The notes: a model not told the origin generated them from the letters alone. Positions 11,418-21,421 are shown, counted from the first letter of the stretch. The stretch is 64,000 nucleotides of DNA from Bacillota bacterium (GCA_021787335.1 JAJYMC010000039.1:2206-66205), one strand, 5' to 3'. Numbers and translations are program-made.

Positions 11418-12209
11418 CTAGACCCGCTTGGCCACGATGTTCTCGATGAACTCCTCGTTCCGCGCTTCCTCGATGCTGAACGGCACAAGCCCTCCATCCT
11501 CGGTCAGCTTGAAGAAGGCCATCCCGAGCCGGTCTCTGAGGTCGACCAGCAGGTCGATCAGGGGCTCGGCGTCGCCGCCCAGCATGACGCGGTTCCATTC
11601 GAAGACGATGACGTCGACCACCTTCCGTTCGAGCATCTGCCGCATGCCGGAGAGGACCTGGAACTCGCCGCCCTCGGTGTCGATCTTGACCAGGTCGACG
11701 TGGTTCAGGTGGGTCAGGTGGATGTCGAGCGGTTCGGCCTCGACGGTGAGGCTCTTGACACGGTCGATGTTGTGCCGCATGCCCTCGGGGCTCCGCTCTT
11801 TGAGCGAACTGAGCCCGGAGAATCTCTCCGCCACGTGGAAGGTCAGGGTTTCGGCCTTGGAGTGGGCCGCCTTCTTGATCAGAGTGGTCTGGTGATGGTG
11901 GAAGTTGATGGCCAGGTTATCGGAGAGGATGGTGTGGAGGTCTGGGTTGGGCTCATAGGCCACGACCAGGCCGGCGGGACCGGCGAGGAAGCCGAGAAGG
12001 ACGGTGAAGTATCCCAGGTTGGCGCCGACGTCGAAGACGACCGCCCCAGTCTTGACCTGCTTGAGCAGGTACTTGGTCAGGGGGAGTTCAAAGGCCCCGT
12101 CGATGATCAGGCTGGGGGCCAGGCTCAGGTCGCCTGCCGGGACAAGGAGCTTGCCGCCCCAGACCGGTGAGACCAGGACTCTGCCGTCACCGATGTAGAC
12201 ACCGCGCAT
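11418..12209 (-). CDS. FkbM-family methyltransferase
   Basis: This 263-residue protein has the FkbM-type SAM-binding start VVFDVGANLGYFTVLLG, then VVAYEPNPD, and the later VDLVKIDTEGGEFQVLSG, the hallmark of the family. Such enzymes usually O-methylate sugars or other surface glycans. The start MRGVYIGDGR is preferred over the longer frame because GGGAGGCAG lies just upstream. It is transcribed away from the sugar dehydrogenase and may share its upstream region. The location in a glycan locus supports sugar methylation; the substrate is unknown. Confidence 0.85.
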   Translation of the reverse strand: MRGVYIGDGRVLVSPVWGGKLLVPAGDLSLAPSLIIDGAFELPLTKYLLKQVKTGAVVFDVGANLGYFTVLLGFLAGPAGLVVAYEPNPDLHTILSDNLAINFHHHQTTLIKKAAHSKAETLTFHVAERFSGLSSLKERSPEGMRHNIDRVKSLTVEAEPLDIHLTHLNHVDLVKIDTEGGEFQVLSGMRQMLERKVVDVIVFEWNRVMLGGDAEPLIDLLVDLRDRLGMAFFKLTEDGGLVPFSIEEARNEEFIENIVAKRV

Positions 12210-12457
12210 TGAGCTGCCTCCCTGGAGTTTGTCGGCCATTCGGGCCGGGCATCCCCGGCTGGCCACCACCGGCCAGATAACCAAAGCTGGTCGGCTCGTT
12301 CCTAGGATTCGGCTGCCGGCCCCCCCTTTCCTGCGCCCAGCCGGCCGTATCCTCGCAGGCAGGGTAAAGTTTTGGGTCCGAAACTCCGATATATGGGGTG
12401 TACAACAAGCGCGGGCCCAAGGGATGGGCCGGCAACATCCGCAGGAGGTGGCCAAGG

Positions 12458-13561
12458 ATGGCCAGGGCAACCGGACCTGCTGGGTCTGACGGCGTTGTGT
12501 GCGTCGTCGGGCTCGGCAACATCGGGGAGAACCTGTATCGCTCGCTGGATGCGTTCATGCATCCGGGGGTCATCGGCATCGATATCGACGAGCAGCTCGT
12601 TCGGCGCCTTCGCAGGCAAGGGGTGAACGCTTTCACCGCTTTGCCTGCGGGGACGCCGATTTCTGCTTACCTCATCGCCATCTCGGTCAAGGGCGACAAT
12701 CTGGCCCGGGTCGTCGATGGGCTCGACTTCAGCGCCCGCCCGCTCGTCTCCATCGAGTCCACCGCGCCCCTGGGAGCCACCGGGCAGGTGGCCGCCAGGC
12801 TGGCCGGGCGGGGGCTTGCGGCCGGGCGGGACTACTTCCTCATCGCCTGTCCCCACCGGATCATGTTCGGCCAGGACAAGTCGGTCTTCGACATGCCGAG
12901 GGTCATCGCCGGGGTCACCCCCGCCTGCCTGAAACGGGGGATGGCCTTCTACGGCCGATTCGTCCCAAAGTTGCTCCCGGTGAGCCGCCCGGAAGTCGCC
13001 GAACTGGCCAAGATGGCCGAGAACGCCTTCCGGTTCGTGGACATCGCTTTCGCCGAAGAGCTCTCGCTGATCTGCGGCGAAAGGGGCCTGGACTTCGAGG
13101 AGCTGCGCCAGGCGATGAACACGAAGGATAACATCAGGCTGCCGGCGGTCGAGTACGGTATCGGCGGCGAGTGCCTGCCCAAGGACATCCGTCTGCTCCA
13201 GGAGGCCAAGTACGAGCCCAAATCGGCCCTCCTGGACGGGGCCATCAACGCCGACCGGCGCTATCGTGAGGGCCTGATCGAGCAGACCATGGCCGCCAGG
13301 CCGAGCCGGGTCCATGTCCGCGGGGTCAGCTACAAGAAGGGCACCCGCCAGTTAAAGTTCAGCAAGGGTGTCGAGCTGGTCAAAGGGCTTGAGGCCCGGG
13401 GGGTCAGGGTCGACGTGAGCGACGAGGTCATGACCCCGGACGAGCTCATCCGCGCGGGTTTCAGCGTCGCCCACGCCGGGACCACCTATGACGCGACCAT
13501 CGAACGGGGCCGGATCGAGCGCCGCGGGGCGCGGGCTCGGCTGGCCGCCGAAGCTGACTAG
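12458..13561 (+). CDS. UDP-sugar 6-dehydrogenase family (UDP-glucose/ManNAc dehydrogenase-like)
   Basis: This 367-residue protein has an N-terminal Rossmann motif (VCVVGLGNIGENLY), the central helices (KMAENAFRFVDIAFAEEL) and the catalytic cysteine in GGECLPKD. It probably oxidises a nucleotide sugar to the uronic acid using NAD. The C-terminal UDP-binding domain looks shorter than usual (family ~430 residues). AGGAGG is 9 bases before the ATG at 12458; the longer GTG start at 12398 adds only an unrelated basic stretch. It begins a plus-strand run with an epimerase and a glycosyltransferase. Confidence 0.85.
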   Translation: MARATGPAGSDGVVCVVGLGNIGENLYRSLDAFMHPGVIGIDIDEQLVRRLRRQGVNAFTALPAGTPISAYLIAISVKGDNLARVVDGLDFSARPLVSIESTAPLGATGQVAARLAGRGLAAGRDYFLIACPHRIMFGQDKSVFDMPRVIAGVTPACLKRGMAFYGRFVPKLLPVSRPEVAELAKMAENAFRFVDIAFAEELSLICGERGLDFEELRQAMNTKDNIRLPAVEYGIGGECLPKDIRLLQEAKYEPKSALLDGAINADRRYREGLIEQTMAARPSRVHVRGVSYKKGTRQLKFSKGVELVKGLEARGVRVDVSDEVMTPDELIRAGFSVAHAGTTYDATIERGRIERRGARARLAAEAD

Positions 13562-13577
13562 CGGGAGGTCGAAGATA

Positions 13578-14543
13578 ATGGCAAAGATACTCGTCACCGG
13601 AAGTCACGGCACGCTTGGCCGTCCGCTCGTGGCCCAGCTCGAGGCCAACGGCCACGAAGTCTGGCAGTGCGACCTGCAGCACCACCCCGAGGAGCGGTTC
13701 ATCCGGGCCGACGTCTCATCGTACCGGCAGGTCGAGCGGGTCTTCGAGCAGGACTACGACTACGTCTACCACCTGGCCGCCGAGTTCGGGCGGATCAACG
13801 GCGAGGAGTACTACGACACCCTCTGGCAGACCAACGTCATCGGCACCCGCAACATCCTCGAATTCCAGAAGAAGAAGGGGTTCAAGCTCATCTTCGCCAG
13901 CTCGTCCGAGATCTACGGGGAGGCCCAGGAGGCCATCCTCGACGAGGACCTGCCGGCCACGAAGACCATCGTCCAGCACAACGACTATGCCCTGACGAAG
14001 TGGGTCAACGAGGTCCAGGTGATGAACTTCGAGAAGCGCTATGGGGTGCCGGTGATGCGCCTCCGCTTCTTCAACGCCTATGGCCCCGGCGAGTACTACC
14101 ACAACTACCGCAGCGTTGTCTGCCTCTTCGCCTATCGGGCCCTCCACAATCAGCCATACCAGGTTTTCGAGGGCTATCACCGGGTCTTCATGTACATCGA
14201 CGACTTCATCCCCACGCTGGCCAGGGCCTGCGACCGGTTCGTCCCCGGCGAGGTGGTCAACATCGGCGGCACCGAGTATCGCAGCGTCAAGGAACTGAGC
14301 GACCTGATCCTCGCGGCCACCGGCGCCGACCCGCGGATCGTCGAGTACCTACCGGAGGATAAGCACAACACGGTCAACAAGCGGCCGGACATCTCCAAGG
14401 CCCGGCGGCTGTTCGGTCACAACCCAACGGTGCCGCTCGAGGTCGGGATCCCGAAGACCATCGAGTGGATGGCCGGGGTGTACGGCGCCAGGCTGCCGAA
14501 GCGGGCGGTCGGCGGACGGGAGGCCTTGAGATGCGTGAGCTGA
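13578..14543 (+). CDS. NAD-dependent sugar epimerase/dehydratase
   Basis: This 321-residue extended short-chain dehydrogenase has the NAD motif ILVTGSHGTLGRPL, the substrate-site SSSEIYGE and the YALTK catalytic pair. The nearby oxidised-sugar enzyme suggests that it acts on a UDP-uronate or related sugar, but the substrate is not readable. GGGAGG precedes the ATG; the gap from the previous stop is 16 bases. The C terminus overlaps the next gene by 13 bases. Confidence 0.88.
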   Translation: MAKILVTGSHGTLGRPLVAQLEANGHEVWQCDLQHHPEERFIRADVSSYRQVERVFEQDYDYVYHLAAEFGRINGEEYYDTLWQTNVIGTRNILEFQKKKGFKLIFASSSEIYGEAQEAILDEDLPATKTIVQHNDYALTKWVNEVQVMNFEKRYGVPVMRLRFFNAYGPGEYYHNYRSVVCLFAYRALHNQPYQVFEGYHRVFMYIDDFIPTLARACDRFVPGEVVNIGGTEYRSVKELSDLILAATGADPRIVEYLPEDKHNTVNKRPDISKARRLFGHNPTVPLEVGIPKTIEWMAGVYGARLPKRAVGGREALRCVS

Positions 14544-16174
14544 GCGTGCCGGAGGCGCGGACGCCGCTGGTCAGTGTCCTGATGCCGACATACAACCAGG
14601 CGGGTTTCCTCTCGGAGAGCGTCGAAAGCGTCATCGCCCAGACCTATCCGCACTGGGAACTGGTCGTCGTCGATGACGGGTCGACCGATGACACCCCTCG
14701 AATCCTCGCCGATTTCGCCGCCCGCGACCCGCGGGTGAAACCGTCCCGGCAGCCGAACGGCGGCGTCGCCCGGGCCCTGAACGCCGGCCTCGAGCGGGCG
14801 ACGGGTGACTACGTCTGCTGGCTCAGCTCGGACGACCTATGGGCGTCGGGAAAGCTGGAAAGGCAGTTGGCTGTGTTCGCGCGCGACCCCGACCTGGCCC
14901 TGGTCTATTCTGAGTATGAGATTATCGATGAGCATGGGCAGTTCCTCCGCAACATCCCCGGGGTCCAGTTTCACGGGGACGAAGCCCTGGTCCAGTTGAT
15001 CCGGCAGAATCACATCAACGGTTGCTCGGTGATGATCCCACGCGGCGTCTTCAAGGAAGTCGGGCCGTTCGACCCGGATTGTAAGTACGCCCAGGATTAC
15101 GACATGTGGTTGCGGATAGTCGCCGGACGCCGGATCCGCCTGGCCCCCGGCTCGTTGGTCAAGATGCGGGTCCACGCCAGCCAGATGAGCCAGGACAACC
15201 GGAACGAAGACGACGCCGTCCGGGTCCTGCGCAAGAACCTCCCGGGCTGGACGCCGGAGGTGCTTACCGGCGATGAGGCCCTGTCCCCGAGCCGCCGGGC
15301 CATGGCCCTCGTGCGCCTCGCCCTGGCCCTGCGGACGAGGCCAGGTCAGGAGCTCGCTGATGAGGCCAGACGCATCTTCAGTGAGGCCTTGGAGACGGCT
15401 CCGCCGTCGCAAGTCGAGGCCATCCGGTCGAGTTGGGTCAGGGCTCTCGCGGGGTACGCCGCCTACCGCTACTCCCTGAGCCGCGCCGGCGAAGCCGAGG
15501 GCATCCTCCGCGAGGCCCTCGCGGACGCCCCCGGGGACGGTCTCTACGCCCGCGAAAGCTCAGGCCCGGCCTGGTTCAACCTCGGCGTCATCCAGCTAAA
15601 AGGGGGGCGGTACCGCGAGGCGGTCGAATCATTCGAGCATGCGGTCAAGTGCGACCCGGCCAACGCCGAATCCTCCTACCACCTGGCCTACGCCTGTACC
15701 TGCGCCGGCGACCCGCACCGGGGGGAGGAGCAGCTCAGGCGGACCCTTCACCTGAAGGCCGACCACCGGCTGGCCAGGGAAGGGTTGGCCATGGTCTCGG
15801 CGACGCTCGAGAAGGCCGCCGCCGGGCAGGCCTCGGTCAGCAAGGCCAGGCTCAACTTCCACGTCGGCGAGGAGGCGGACCCGGGGTTGGAGGCCGACGT
15901 CCTGGAAGTCGCCCGTGAGCTCGCCAAGCGCGGCCACAAGGCGACTGTCCTCTACGCCCCCGGACGACCGCTGCCTGACCGGGTCAACCAGTCCAGCCAA
16001 CTAGTGGTCCTCCGGGATGGCGAGCCGCGGCCGGCCGCCGCGGCCGATGTCTACGCCGGGCGCGCGCCTGGCGGTCCCGGGTGGATCCGCTTCGACCGGG
16101 CCTGGGTGAGCAACCCGACGGCCGTCGCCCACCTCGCCAGGGCGCAGCGGAAGCGTGTCGCCAGGGCTGGGTGA
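14531..16174 (+). CDS. GT2 glycosyltransferase with C-terminal TPR repeats
   Basis: Residues ~10-230 form a GT-A fold glycosyltransferase: VSVLMPTYNQAGFLSESV, VVVDDGSTDDT, a WLSSDD motif in the DXD position and the acceptor-side DYDMWLR. Residues ~330-450 contain TPR units such as AWFNLGVIQLKGGRYREAVE. The last ~100 residues start NFHVGEEADPGLEADVL and resemble an incomplete Rossmann-like domain. Such fusions often glycosylate proteins or peptides. GGGAGG is 7 bases before the ATG, and the 13-base overlap couples it to the epimerase. Confidence 0.85.
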   Translation: MRELSVPEARTPLVSVLMPTYNQAGFLSESVESVIAQTYPHWELVVVDDGSTDDTPRILADFAARDPRVKPSRQPNGGVARALNAGLERATGDYVCWLSSDDLWASGKLERQLAVFARDPDLALVYSEYEIIDEHGQFLRNIPGVQFHGDEALVQLIRQNHINGCSVMIPRGVFKEVGPFDPDCKYAQDYDMWLRIVAGRRIRLAPGSLVKMRVHASQMSQDNRNEDDAVRVLRKNLPGWTPEVLTGDEALSPSRRAMALVRLALALRTRPGQELADEARRIFSEALETAPPSQVEAIRSSWVRALAGYAAYRYSLSRAGEAEGILREALADAPGDGLYARESSGPAWFNLGVIQLKGGRYREAVESFEHAVKCDPANAESSYHLAYACTCAGDPHRGEEQLRRTLHLKADHRLAREGLAMVSATLEKAAAGQASVSKARLNFHVGEEADPGLEADVLEVARELAKRGHKATVLYAPGRPLPDRVNQSSQLVVLRDGEPRPAAAADVYAGRAPGGPGWIRFDRAWVSNPTAVAHLARAQRKRVARAG

Positions 16175-16210
16175 CAGCCGGATGAACGACCCGGATGAAC
16201 AAGAGACAAA

Positions 16211-16253
16211 GAACGCCCCGTGGGCGCTGGCCCGCGGGGCGTTCGTTATTTTC
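16211..16253. terminator. Bidirectional terminator
   Basis: A 10-bp stem (16211-16220 with 16234-16243) between convergent genes is followed by GTTATTTT on the plus strand and by a T-rich stretch on the minus strand. Confidence 0.75.
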
Positions 16254-16255
16254 GC

Positions 16256-17602
16256 TCAGTCCTTCGCCGGTCCTCGCCGCTTCGTCCAAAGCCGGTCCAG
16301 CCGTTCCTTGAGGTCCTTCTCCCGGCCCTCCTCGCTGGGCCGGTAGTAGACCTTGCCGCGCAACTCGGCCGGCAGATAGTCCTGCGTCGTGAAGTGGCCC
16401 GGGAAATCATGCGGGTACTTGTAGTCGCGGCCGTGCCCCATCTCGGCCAGGCCCTTGGCTGGCGCGTTGCGCAGGTGCAGGGGGATGCCGGCGATGGTGT
16501 GGTCGGCGACGTCCTTGGCCGCCGCCTCGCCGGCCAGGTAGGCGGCGTTGCTCTTGGGCGCGGCGGCCAGGTAGGTCGTGGCCTGGGCGAGCGGGATGCG
16601 GCCCTCGGGCAGACCGACCGACTCGACCGCCTGGAAGGCCGCGGTGGCCAGGACGAGGCCCATCGGGTCGGCGTTGCCGATGTCCTCGGAGGCCAGGATG
16701 ACCAGGCGGCGGGCGATGAAGGTCGGGTCCTCGCCGGCGTAGAGCATCCGCGCCAGCCAGTACAGGGCGGCGTCGGGGTCGCTGCCGCGGACGCTCTTGA
16801 TGAAGGCCGAGATGGTGTCGTAGTGCTCGTCCCCGCCCTTGTCGTAGGTGAGGGCGCGCTGCTGGATGGACTCCTCGGCGATGGGCAGGGTGATTCGGCG
16901 GACGCCGTCCGCGTCCGGGGCGGTGGTCAGGACCGCCAGCTCGATCGCGTTCAGTAGGGACCGCCCATCGCCGTTGGCCATCTCGAGGAGGTGGTCCATG
17001 GCCTCCGGGGCGACCTCGGTCCGGTAGTTGCCCAGGCCGCGCTCGCGGTCGGCCAGGGCCCGGGCGGCGATGGTCCGCAGGTCCTCGCGATCAAGACGCT
17101 CCAGGCGGAAGACCCGGCAACGGCTGACCAGCGGGGCGATGACCTCGAAGAAGGGGTTCTCGGTGGTCGCCCCGATGAGGGTGATGATGCCCCGCTCGAC
17201 GTGCGGCAGGAGGGCATCCTGCTGGGCCTTGTTGAAGCGGTGGATCTCGTCGATGAAGAGGACGGTCCGCTTGCCGTACTGGCCAAGCCGGTCGGAGGCC
17301 TGCCCGATGACCTGGCGAACGTCGGCCACCCCCGACGTGACCGCCGACAGCTCGATGAACTCGCTCTTGGTCGTCTCGGCGATGACCCGGGCCAGCGACG
17401 TCTTGCCGGAGCCGGCCGGCCCCCACAGGATGATCGACGAGAGCCGGTCGGCCTCGATCATCCGGCGTAGCAGGCACCCGGGCCCGACCGTCTTCTCCTG
17501 GCCGATGACCTCGTCCAGGCTGCGCGGGCGCATCCGCTCCGGGAGCGGCCCTTCCTTGCTGAGGATCTTGCGGCGGCTGATATCGAAGAGGTCATCGCTC
17601 AA
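16256..17602 (-). CDS. rarA: Replication-associated recombination protein A
   Basis: This AAA+ ATPase (RarA/MgsA, relative of clamp loaders) acts at stalled replication forks. It has the Walker A motif GPAGSGKTS, the Walker B region LFIDEIHRFNKAQQD, the sensor GATTENPFFEV and a C-terminal region with EMGHGRDYKYPHDFPGH. A TTG at 17602 gives 448 residues, which fits the family; GGAGGAG lies ~11 bases upstream. It follows the giant glycosyltransferase gene by only 22 bases, so the two are probably co-transcribed even though their roles differ. Confidence 0.92.
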   Translation of the reverse strand: MSDDLFDISRRKILSKEGPLPERMRPRSLDEVIGQEKTVGPGCLLRRMIEADRLSSIILWGPAGSGKTSLARVIAETTKSEFIELSAVTSGVADVRQVIGQASDRLGQYGKRTVLFIDEIHRFNKAQQDALLPHVERGIITLIGATTENPFFEVIAPLVSRCRVFRLERLDREDLRTIAARALADRERGLGNYRTEVAPEAMDHLLEMANGDGRSLLNAIELAVLTTAPDADGVRRITLPIAEESIQQRALTYDKGGDEHYDTISAFIKSVRGSDPDAALYWLARMLYAGEDPTFIARRLVILASEDIGNADPMGLVLATAAFQAVESVGLPEGRIPLAQATTYLAAAPKSNAAYLAGEAAAKDVADHTIAGIPLHLRNAPAKGLAEMGHGRDYKYPHDFPGHFTTQDYLPAELRGKVYYRPSEEGREKDLKERLDRLWTKRRGPAKD

Positions 17603-17624
17603 AGGTCTGTGGTCTCCTCCCGTG

Positions 17625-20600
17625 TCAGGCGGCTCCGGACGCCAGGGCGGCCTCAAGGGCGCTCAGGCCCGGATGCTCGGCGAAACGCCCGGCCAGGGCG
17701 TCTCTGACGGCCTGCAAGGCTTCGCCCCGGCGCCCCGTGTCGGCCAGGACCCGGGCGAGGTCGATGTGACTTTGGACGCGCTCGGGGTCGGTCTCGACCG
17801 ATCGCCTCAGGAATTCGACGGCGTCATCGGTCAGACCTTTGCCCACGGCGATCAGGCCGAGGAAGGCCAGCGACTCGCCATCCTCATCGCCGGCCTGGAC
17901 GGCCCCGATGAGCCGTTCGAGGGCCTCGTCGGGGGCGCCGTGGCGGAAGAGGAATTTGCCGAGTTCCCGGTCGGCCCGTCCCGAGGCGGTGAAGACCCTG
18001 TCCGCCAGGCCGGTGAGGGCGACGAAGGCCTTGGCCTCGCCCAAGGCCCAGAGGCGGTCGGCCAGGGATGAGAAAGCCCGGGCGGCTTCGGGCCGCGCCA
18101 GTTCCCGGCGGGCCTGGGTGCCTTCTCCGGATGAATCCGGCTCTCCTTGTCCGGGCGCGGTGAGGGCCCGGGCTAACTCCCTATAGAGCCGCGCTTGACC
18201 GGGCGCTCCTTCCGCCACCGCCTGCAGGACCTTTTCGGCCTCCGCTGGGCGCTCGCTGAGGAGCAGGCACAAGGCCTGGTGCCAGACCGCTTCGCGCAAG
18301 TTGGTGTCGGAAGGGGCACCTGGCCCTGATGCGTCGACGACACTGGCGAAGACGTCCGCGGCTTGCCCGTAACGATTCTGCCCTTCAAAGGCCAGGCCCA
18401 ACCAGTACCGACAGGTGGCCGTGGCCGGTGCGGGGATCGCTGGGTCGGCCAGGACCGCCTGAAGTGGCGCCTCGGCCAAACCCGCAAGCCCCTCGGCGAC
18501 AAGGACCTTGGCCAGGACGCACACGGCCTCGCTCCGCGTGGGAGGGTCGTACGACGACAGCAGCCCCTGAAGGAAGGTCACTCCCTGCTCGGGTGGCCCG
18601 GCCCGGACCAGAAGGGAAGCGAGGCGGCCGAGAGCCCCGGGCTCGCCCGGGCGTAGGCCAAGGGCTTGCCGGTAAGCGGTCACGGCTTCGCCGGCCTGAC
18701 CCAACTCCTCGTAGGCCTGGCCGAGCCAGCGCCATGCGTCGGCCTGGATGGCCTCGCGCCGGTAGGCGTACTTGGCGGGGGACGGACCGCCGGCCAAGAC
18801 CTGCAGGAAACGCTTGACGGCCTCTACTGGACGGCCCATGGCCAGAAGGGCCTCCCCGTGGGCGACCGTTAGCTCACGGTAGTCGGGCCAGGCTGCCGTG
18901 AAGACCTCGGCCGCCTGGAGGGCTCGGGCCACTCGCCCGCCACGGACCAGCCCCTCGATCGATGACTGGGCGGCGACTGGGGCGAAGTCCTCGTCCATCT
19001 CTCCGGTGCCCCCGTCATCCAGCGCCTGCAGAGCCCTGGCCACCAGATCGAACTCGTCGGTGGCCAGCTCGAAATGGCCGGCTCGAGTCAGTTCCCGGGC
19101 CAACTGGAACCGGAGGTACAGGTCTCCGGGCCGCTCCTGTAAGCTGTCCCTCAGGAGCTTGACGTTGCGATAGACCTTGTCCTTCGCGGCCACTTCAGCG
19201 TCCAGGTACCCGGAGTGGTTCAACCTCACAGCGCTGGTGGAGACCCGCCCGCCGGCGGCGAGGATGCTTGGCAGGACCTGCTCGTGGATGCGCCTCTGGA
19301 AGCGGTATTCCGGCCGGTTGCGGAAGAGCCGCAACACCCGTGATACGTCGGCCGGCCGACCGGCCCCGGTCCCGACGTAGTTCAGGGCGTTGAGATAGTG
19401 GGCGTCGGCCTCCGTGTCCGGGGCCGTCAGCCTCAGCAGCGGGAGGACGCTTTCCGGGTCCAGCTCCTCGTCGGCGTCCATGACCAGGACCCAGTCGCCG
19501 CGGGCATCCTCGAGGACTTCGTTGCGGGCCGCGGCGAAGTCGTCGGTCCATCTGACCGGCTTCACCCGGGCCCCGAACATGATCCCCAGCAGGGCGGTAT
19601 AGTCGGCGGAGCCGGTGTCCCCGAAGACGACCTCGTCGGCGACCTCCTCCACGCTGGCGAGGCAGCGTTTCAGGTTGGCCTCCTCGTTGCGGGCGATGAG
19701 GCAGACGCTGATGGTCCGGCGCGTCTGGCCCCGGGCGGCCAGTTCGGCCTCGAACACCGACCGAGCCAAGGGGCGGAGGTCAGGCTGTAGGGCGACGGTC
19801 TGCCTCCAGACTACGTCCTCCAGCCTATCGAAGCTGTTGTCCCAGGTGAAACGGGCGGACGTCGTCAGACCCATAGTGGCCAGCCGGTGACGAAGCCCCT
19901 CATCGGTCAGGGCCCGCTGGATCGCCTCAGCCATCGCGCCGACATCGCCGACCGGACACATCAGGCAGTTCTGACCGTCGACCGCGTACTGCCGGACCCC
20001 ATCGTTGGCCGCCGTGACCACGGCCGTCCCGCTGGCCATGGCCTCGAGGGGGGGCATGGCAAAGGATTCATAGTGCGAGCCGGAGATGAACAGGTCGGCC
20101 TCGGCCAGGATCCGCCCGATCTCCTCGCGCGGGGGGGACTCGACGAAGAGACCCTCGAAGGCCGGGTCGCGGGACGAGTTCGGGGAGATGTGGACGACGT
20201 CGAAGTCAAGCCCACGCTCTTTGACCATGCGCAGGGCCGCCTTGATGTCGTCGATGCCCTTGAAGGGGGCGTCGCCGGGCCCCATGATGACCACGCGCGG
20301 CCGGCCCGGGCTGGAGGTCTTCGGGCGGGGGAAGAAGTGGGCCGGCTCCACCGCGTTCTCAATGACCTCGCTCTCCCGGTCGTAGTTGACCTTCAACAGA
20401 TCCCGGAGAAGGTTCGAGACGACGAGGAGGTGAACCGGCCGTCCATAGAAGTGGTCGATGGCGTCCGAGACGTTCCGGCTGAGCTGGTCCGATAGCTGCG
20501 GGTTGGTCCGCTCGAAGATATATGGGTCGCCCTGGAAGAGGAAGAACGGGACGGAGCGCTCGGAGGCGCTGACCAGATCGGCGACCTGGTCCCAGTAGAT

Positions 20601-21257
20601 GCCGAAGGACGCGTCGCCGGCCGGCATCGACTCGGCCAGGCTCTCCGACAGCGGCATGGTCAGGAAGGGAGCGTCGACGCGCATCCAGGAGGGCTCCCCG
20701 CTGTGCGAGAGCACGGAGACCTGGTGACCACGGGCCGCCATGCGGTTGACCCACTCGTAGAAGATGAGTTGGCCGCCGCAGAGGACGGGCGCGGTGCCCA
20801 GGAAACTCAGGACGAGAGAGGGAGAGACCTGGCGGGCCGCCGCCACCTGGGCGGCGACGAGCTCGGCGTAGGTCGTCGGGGGCGTGGAATCACCGACGTC
20901 CCGGAGGGCCGAGGTGAACGAGGTCAGGCGTGGCAGGCCGGGCATGGCCGCCGACGCTGCCGCCAGCGCTCGGCGGGCCTCCGCTGGACGACCGCCGAGC
21001 CAGGACGCGATGGCCAGTCCGAGAGACGAGGACTTGGGCCCCTGAGGGCTGGCGGCCGCGCGGCTGAAGTCGTCGGTCGCCCCGCCGAAGTCGCCGGTCC
21101 ACAGGCGGGCCAGGCCGCGGTTGTAGTCGAAGGCCGGCGCCTTGCCGGCCAGTCCCGCCAGGTCGGCGAACTGCTCGAGCCCATCAAGGGCCCGTCCGTC
21201 GACCAGCCGGACCAAGCCTACTCGGTATTTCTCTCTCATTTCTCCCCAGGGTTCCAT
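17625..21257 (-). CDS. Giant bifunctional glycosyltransferase: GT4-like (GT-B) plus GT2-like (GT-A) with TPR tail
   Basis: This ~1,210-residue protein has four parts. Residues ~1-120 are TPR-like. Residues ~140-500 form a GT-B fold with FKGIDDIKAALRMVKERG and the EX7E motif in YESFAMPPLEAMASG. Residues ~525-740 form a GT-A domain: ISVCLIARNEEANLKRC, FGDTGSADYT and VMDADEELDPE. The remaining ~450 residues are repeated TPR-type helices. Two catalytic domains in one chain could build a two-sugar unit on a protein or lipid carrier. The start at 21257 is a best guess; the ATG at 21239 is possible. It is convergent with the GT2-TPR gene and belongs to the same locus. Confidence 0.85.
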   Translation of the reverse strand: MEPWGEMREKYRVGLVRLVDGRALDGLEQFADLAGLAGKAPAFDYNRGLARLWTGDFGGATDDFSRAAASPQGPKSSSLGLAIASWLGGRPAEARRALAAASAAMPGLPRLTSFTSALRDVGDSTPPTTYAELVAAQVAAARQVSPSLVLSFLGTAPVLCGGQLIFYEWVNRMAARGHQVSVLSHSGEPSWMRVDAPFLTMPLSESLAESMPAGDASFGIYWDQVADLVSASERSVPFFLFQGDPYIFERTNPQLSDQLSRNVSDAIDHFYGRPVHLLVVSNLLRDLLKVNYDRESEVIENAVEPAHFFPRPKTSSPGRPRVVIMGPGDAPFKGIDDIKAALRMVKERGLDFDVVHISPNSSRDPAFEGLFVESPPREEIGRILAEADLFISGSHYESFAMPPLEAMASGTAVVTAANDGVRQYAVDGQNCLMCPVGDVGAMAEAIQRALTDEGLRHRLATMGLTTSARFTWDNSFDRLEDVVWRQTVALQPDLRPLARSVFEAELAARGQTRRTISVCLIARNEEANLKRCLASVEEVADEVVFGDTGSADYTALLGIMFGARVKPVRWTDDFAAARNEVLEDARGDWVLVMDADEELDPESVLPLLRLTAPDTEADAHYLNALNYVGTGAGRPADVSRVLRLFRNRPEYRFQRRIHEQVLPSILAAGGRVSTSAVRLNHSGYLDAEVAAKDKVYRNVKLLRDSLQERPGDLYLRFQLARELTRAGHFELATDEFDLVARALQALDDGGTGEMDEDFAPVAAQSSIEGLVRGGRVARALQAAEVFTAAWPDYRELTVAHGEALLAMGRPVEAVKRFLQVLAGGPSPAKYAYRREAIQADAWRWLGQAYEELGQAGEAVTAYRQALGLRPGEPGALGRLASLLVRAGPPEQGVTFLQGLLSSYDPPTRSEAVCVLAKVLVAEGLAGLAEAPLQAVLADPAIPAPATATCRYWLGLAFEGQNRYGQAADVFASVVDASGPGAPSDTNLREAVWHQALCLLLSERPAEAEKVLQAVAEGAPGQARLYRELARALTAPGQGEPDSSGEGTQARRELARPEAARAFSSLADRLWALGEAKAFVALTGLADRVFTASGRADRELGKFLFRHGAPDEALERLIGAVQAGDEDGESLAFLGLIAVGKGLTDDAVEFLRRSVETDPERVQSHIDLARVLADTGRRGEALQAVRDALAGRFAEHPGLSALEAALASGAA

Positions 21258-21421
21258 GGTGTCACCATCCCCACCGACTGGTGTCCAACAACTGGACACT
21301 TCTACCCATCTTATCGGGTTTTGGAAGCCTAGAGTTTAGCCTGTCGCATCGACCCGGAGCCGCTGATCCTACCAGCGTGGCCAGGGTTTGTTGGATACCG
21401 TTGGCCGATTGTCTGGAGTCG

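Noticed and set aside
13716-14180. Minus frame rich in Val, Leu and Asp opposite the epimerase
   Set aside because: It is a shadow of GAC/GTC-rich codons of the epimerase gene.
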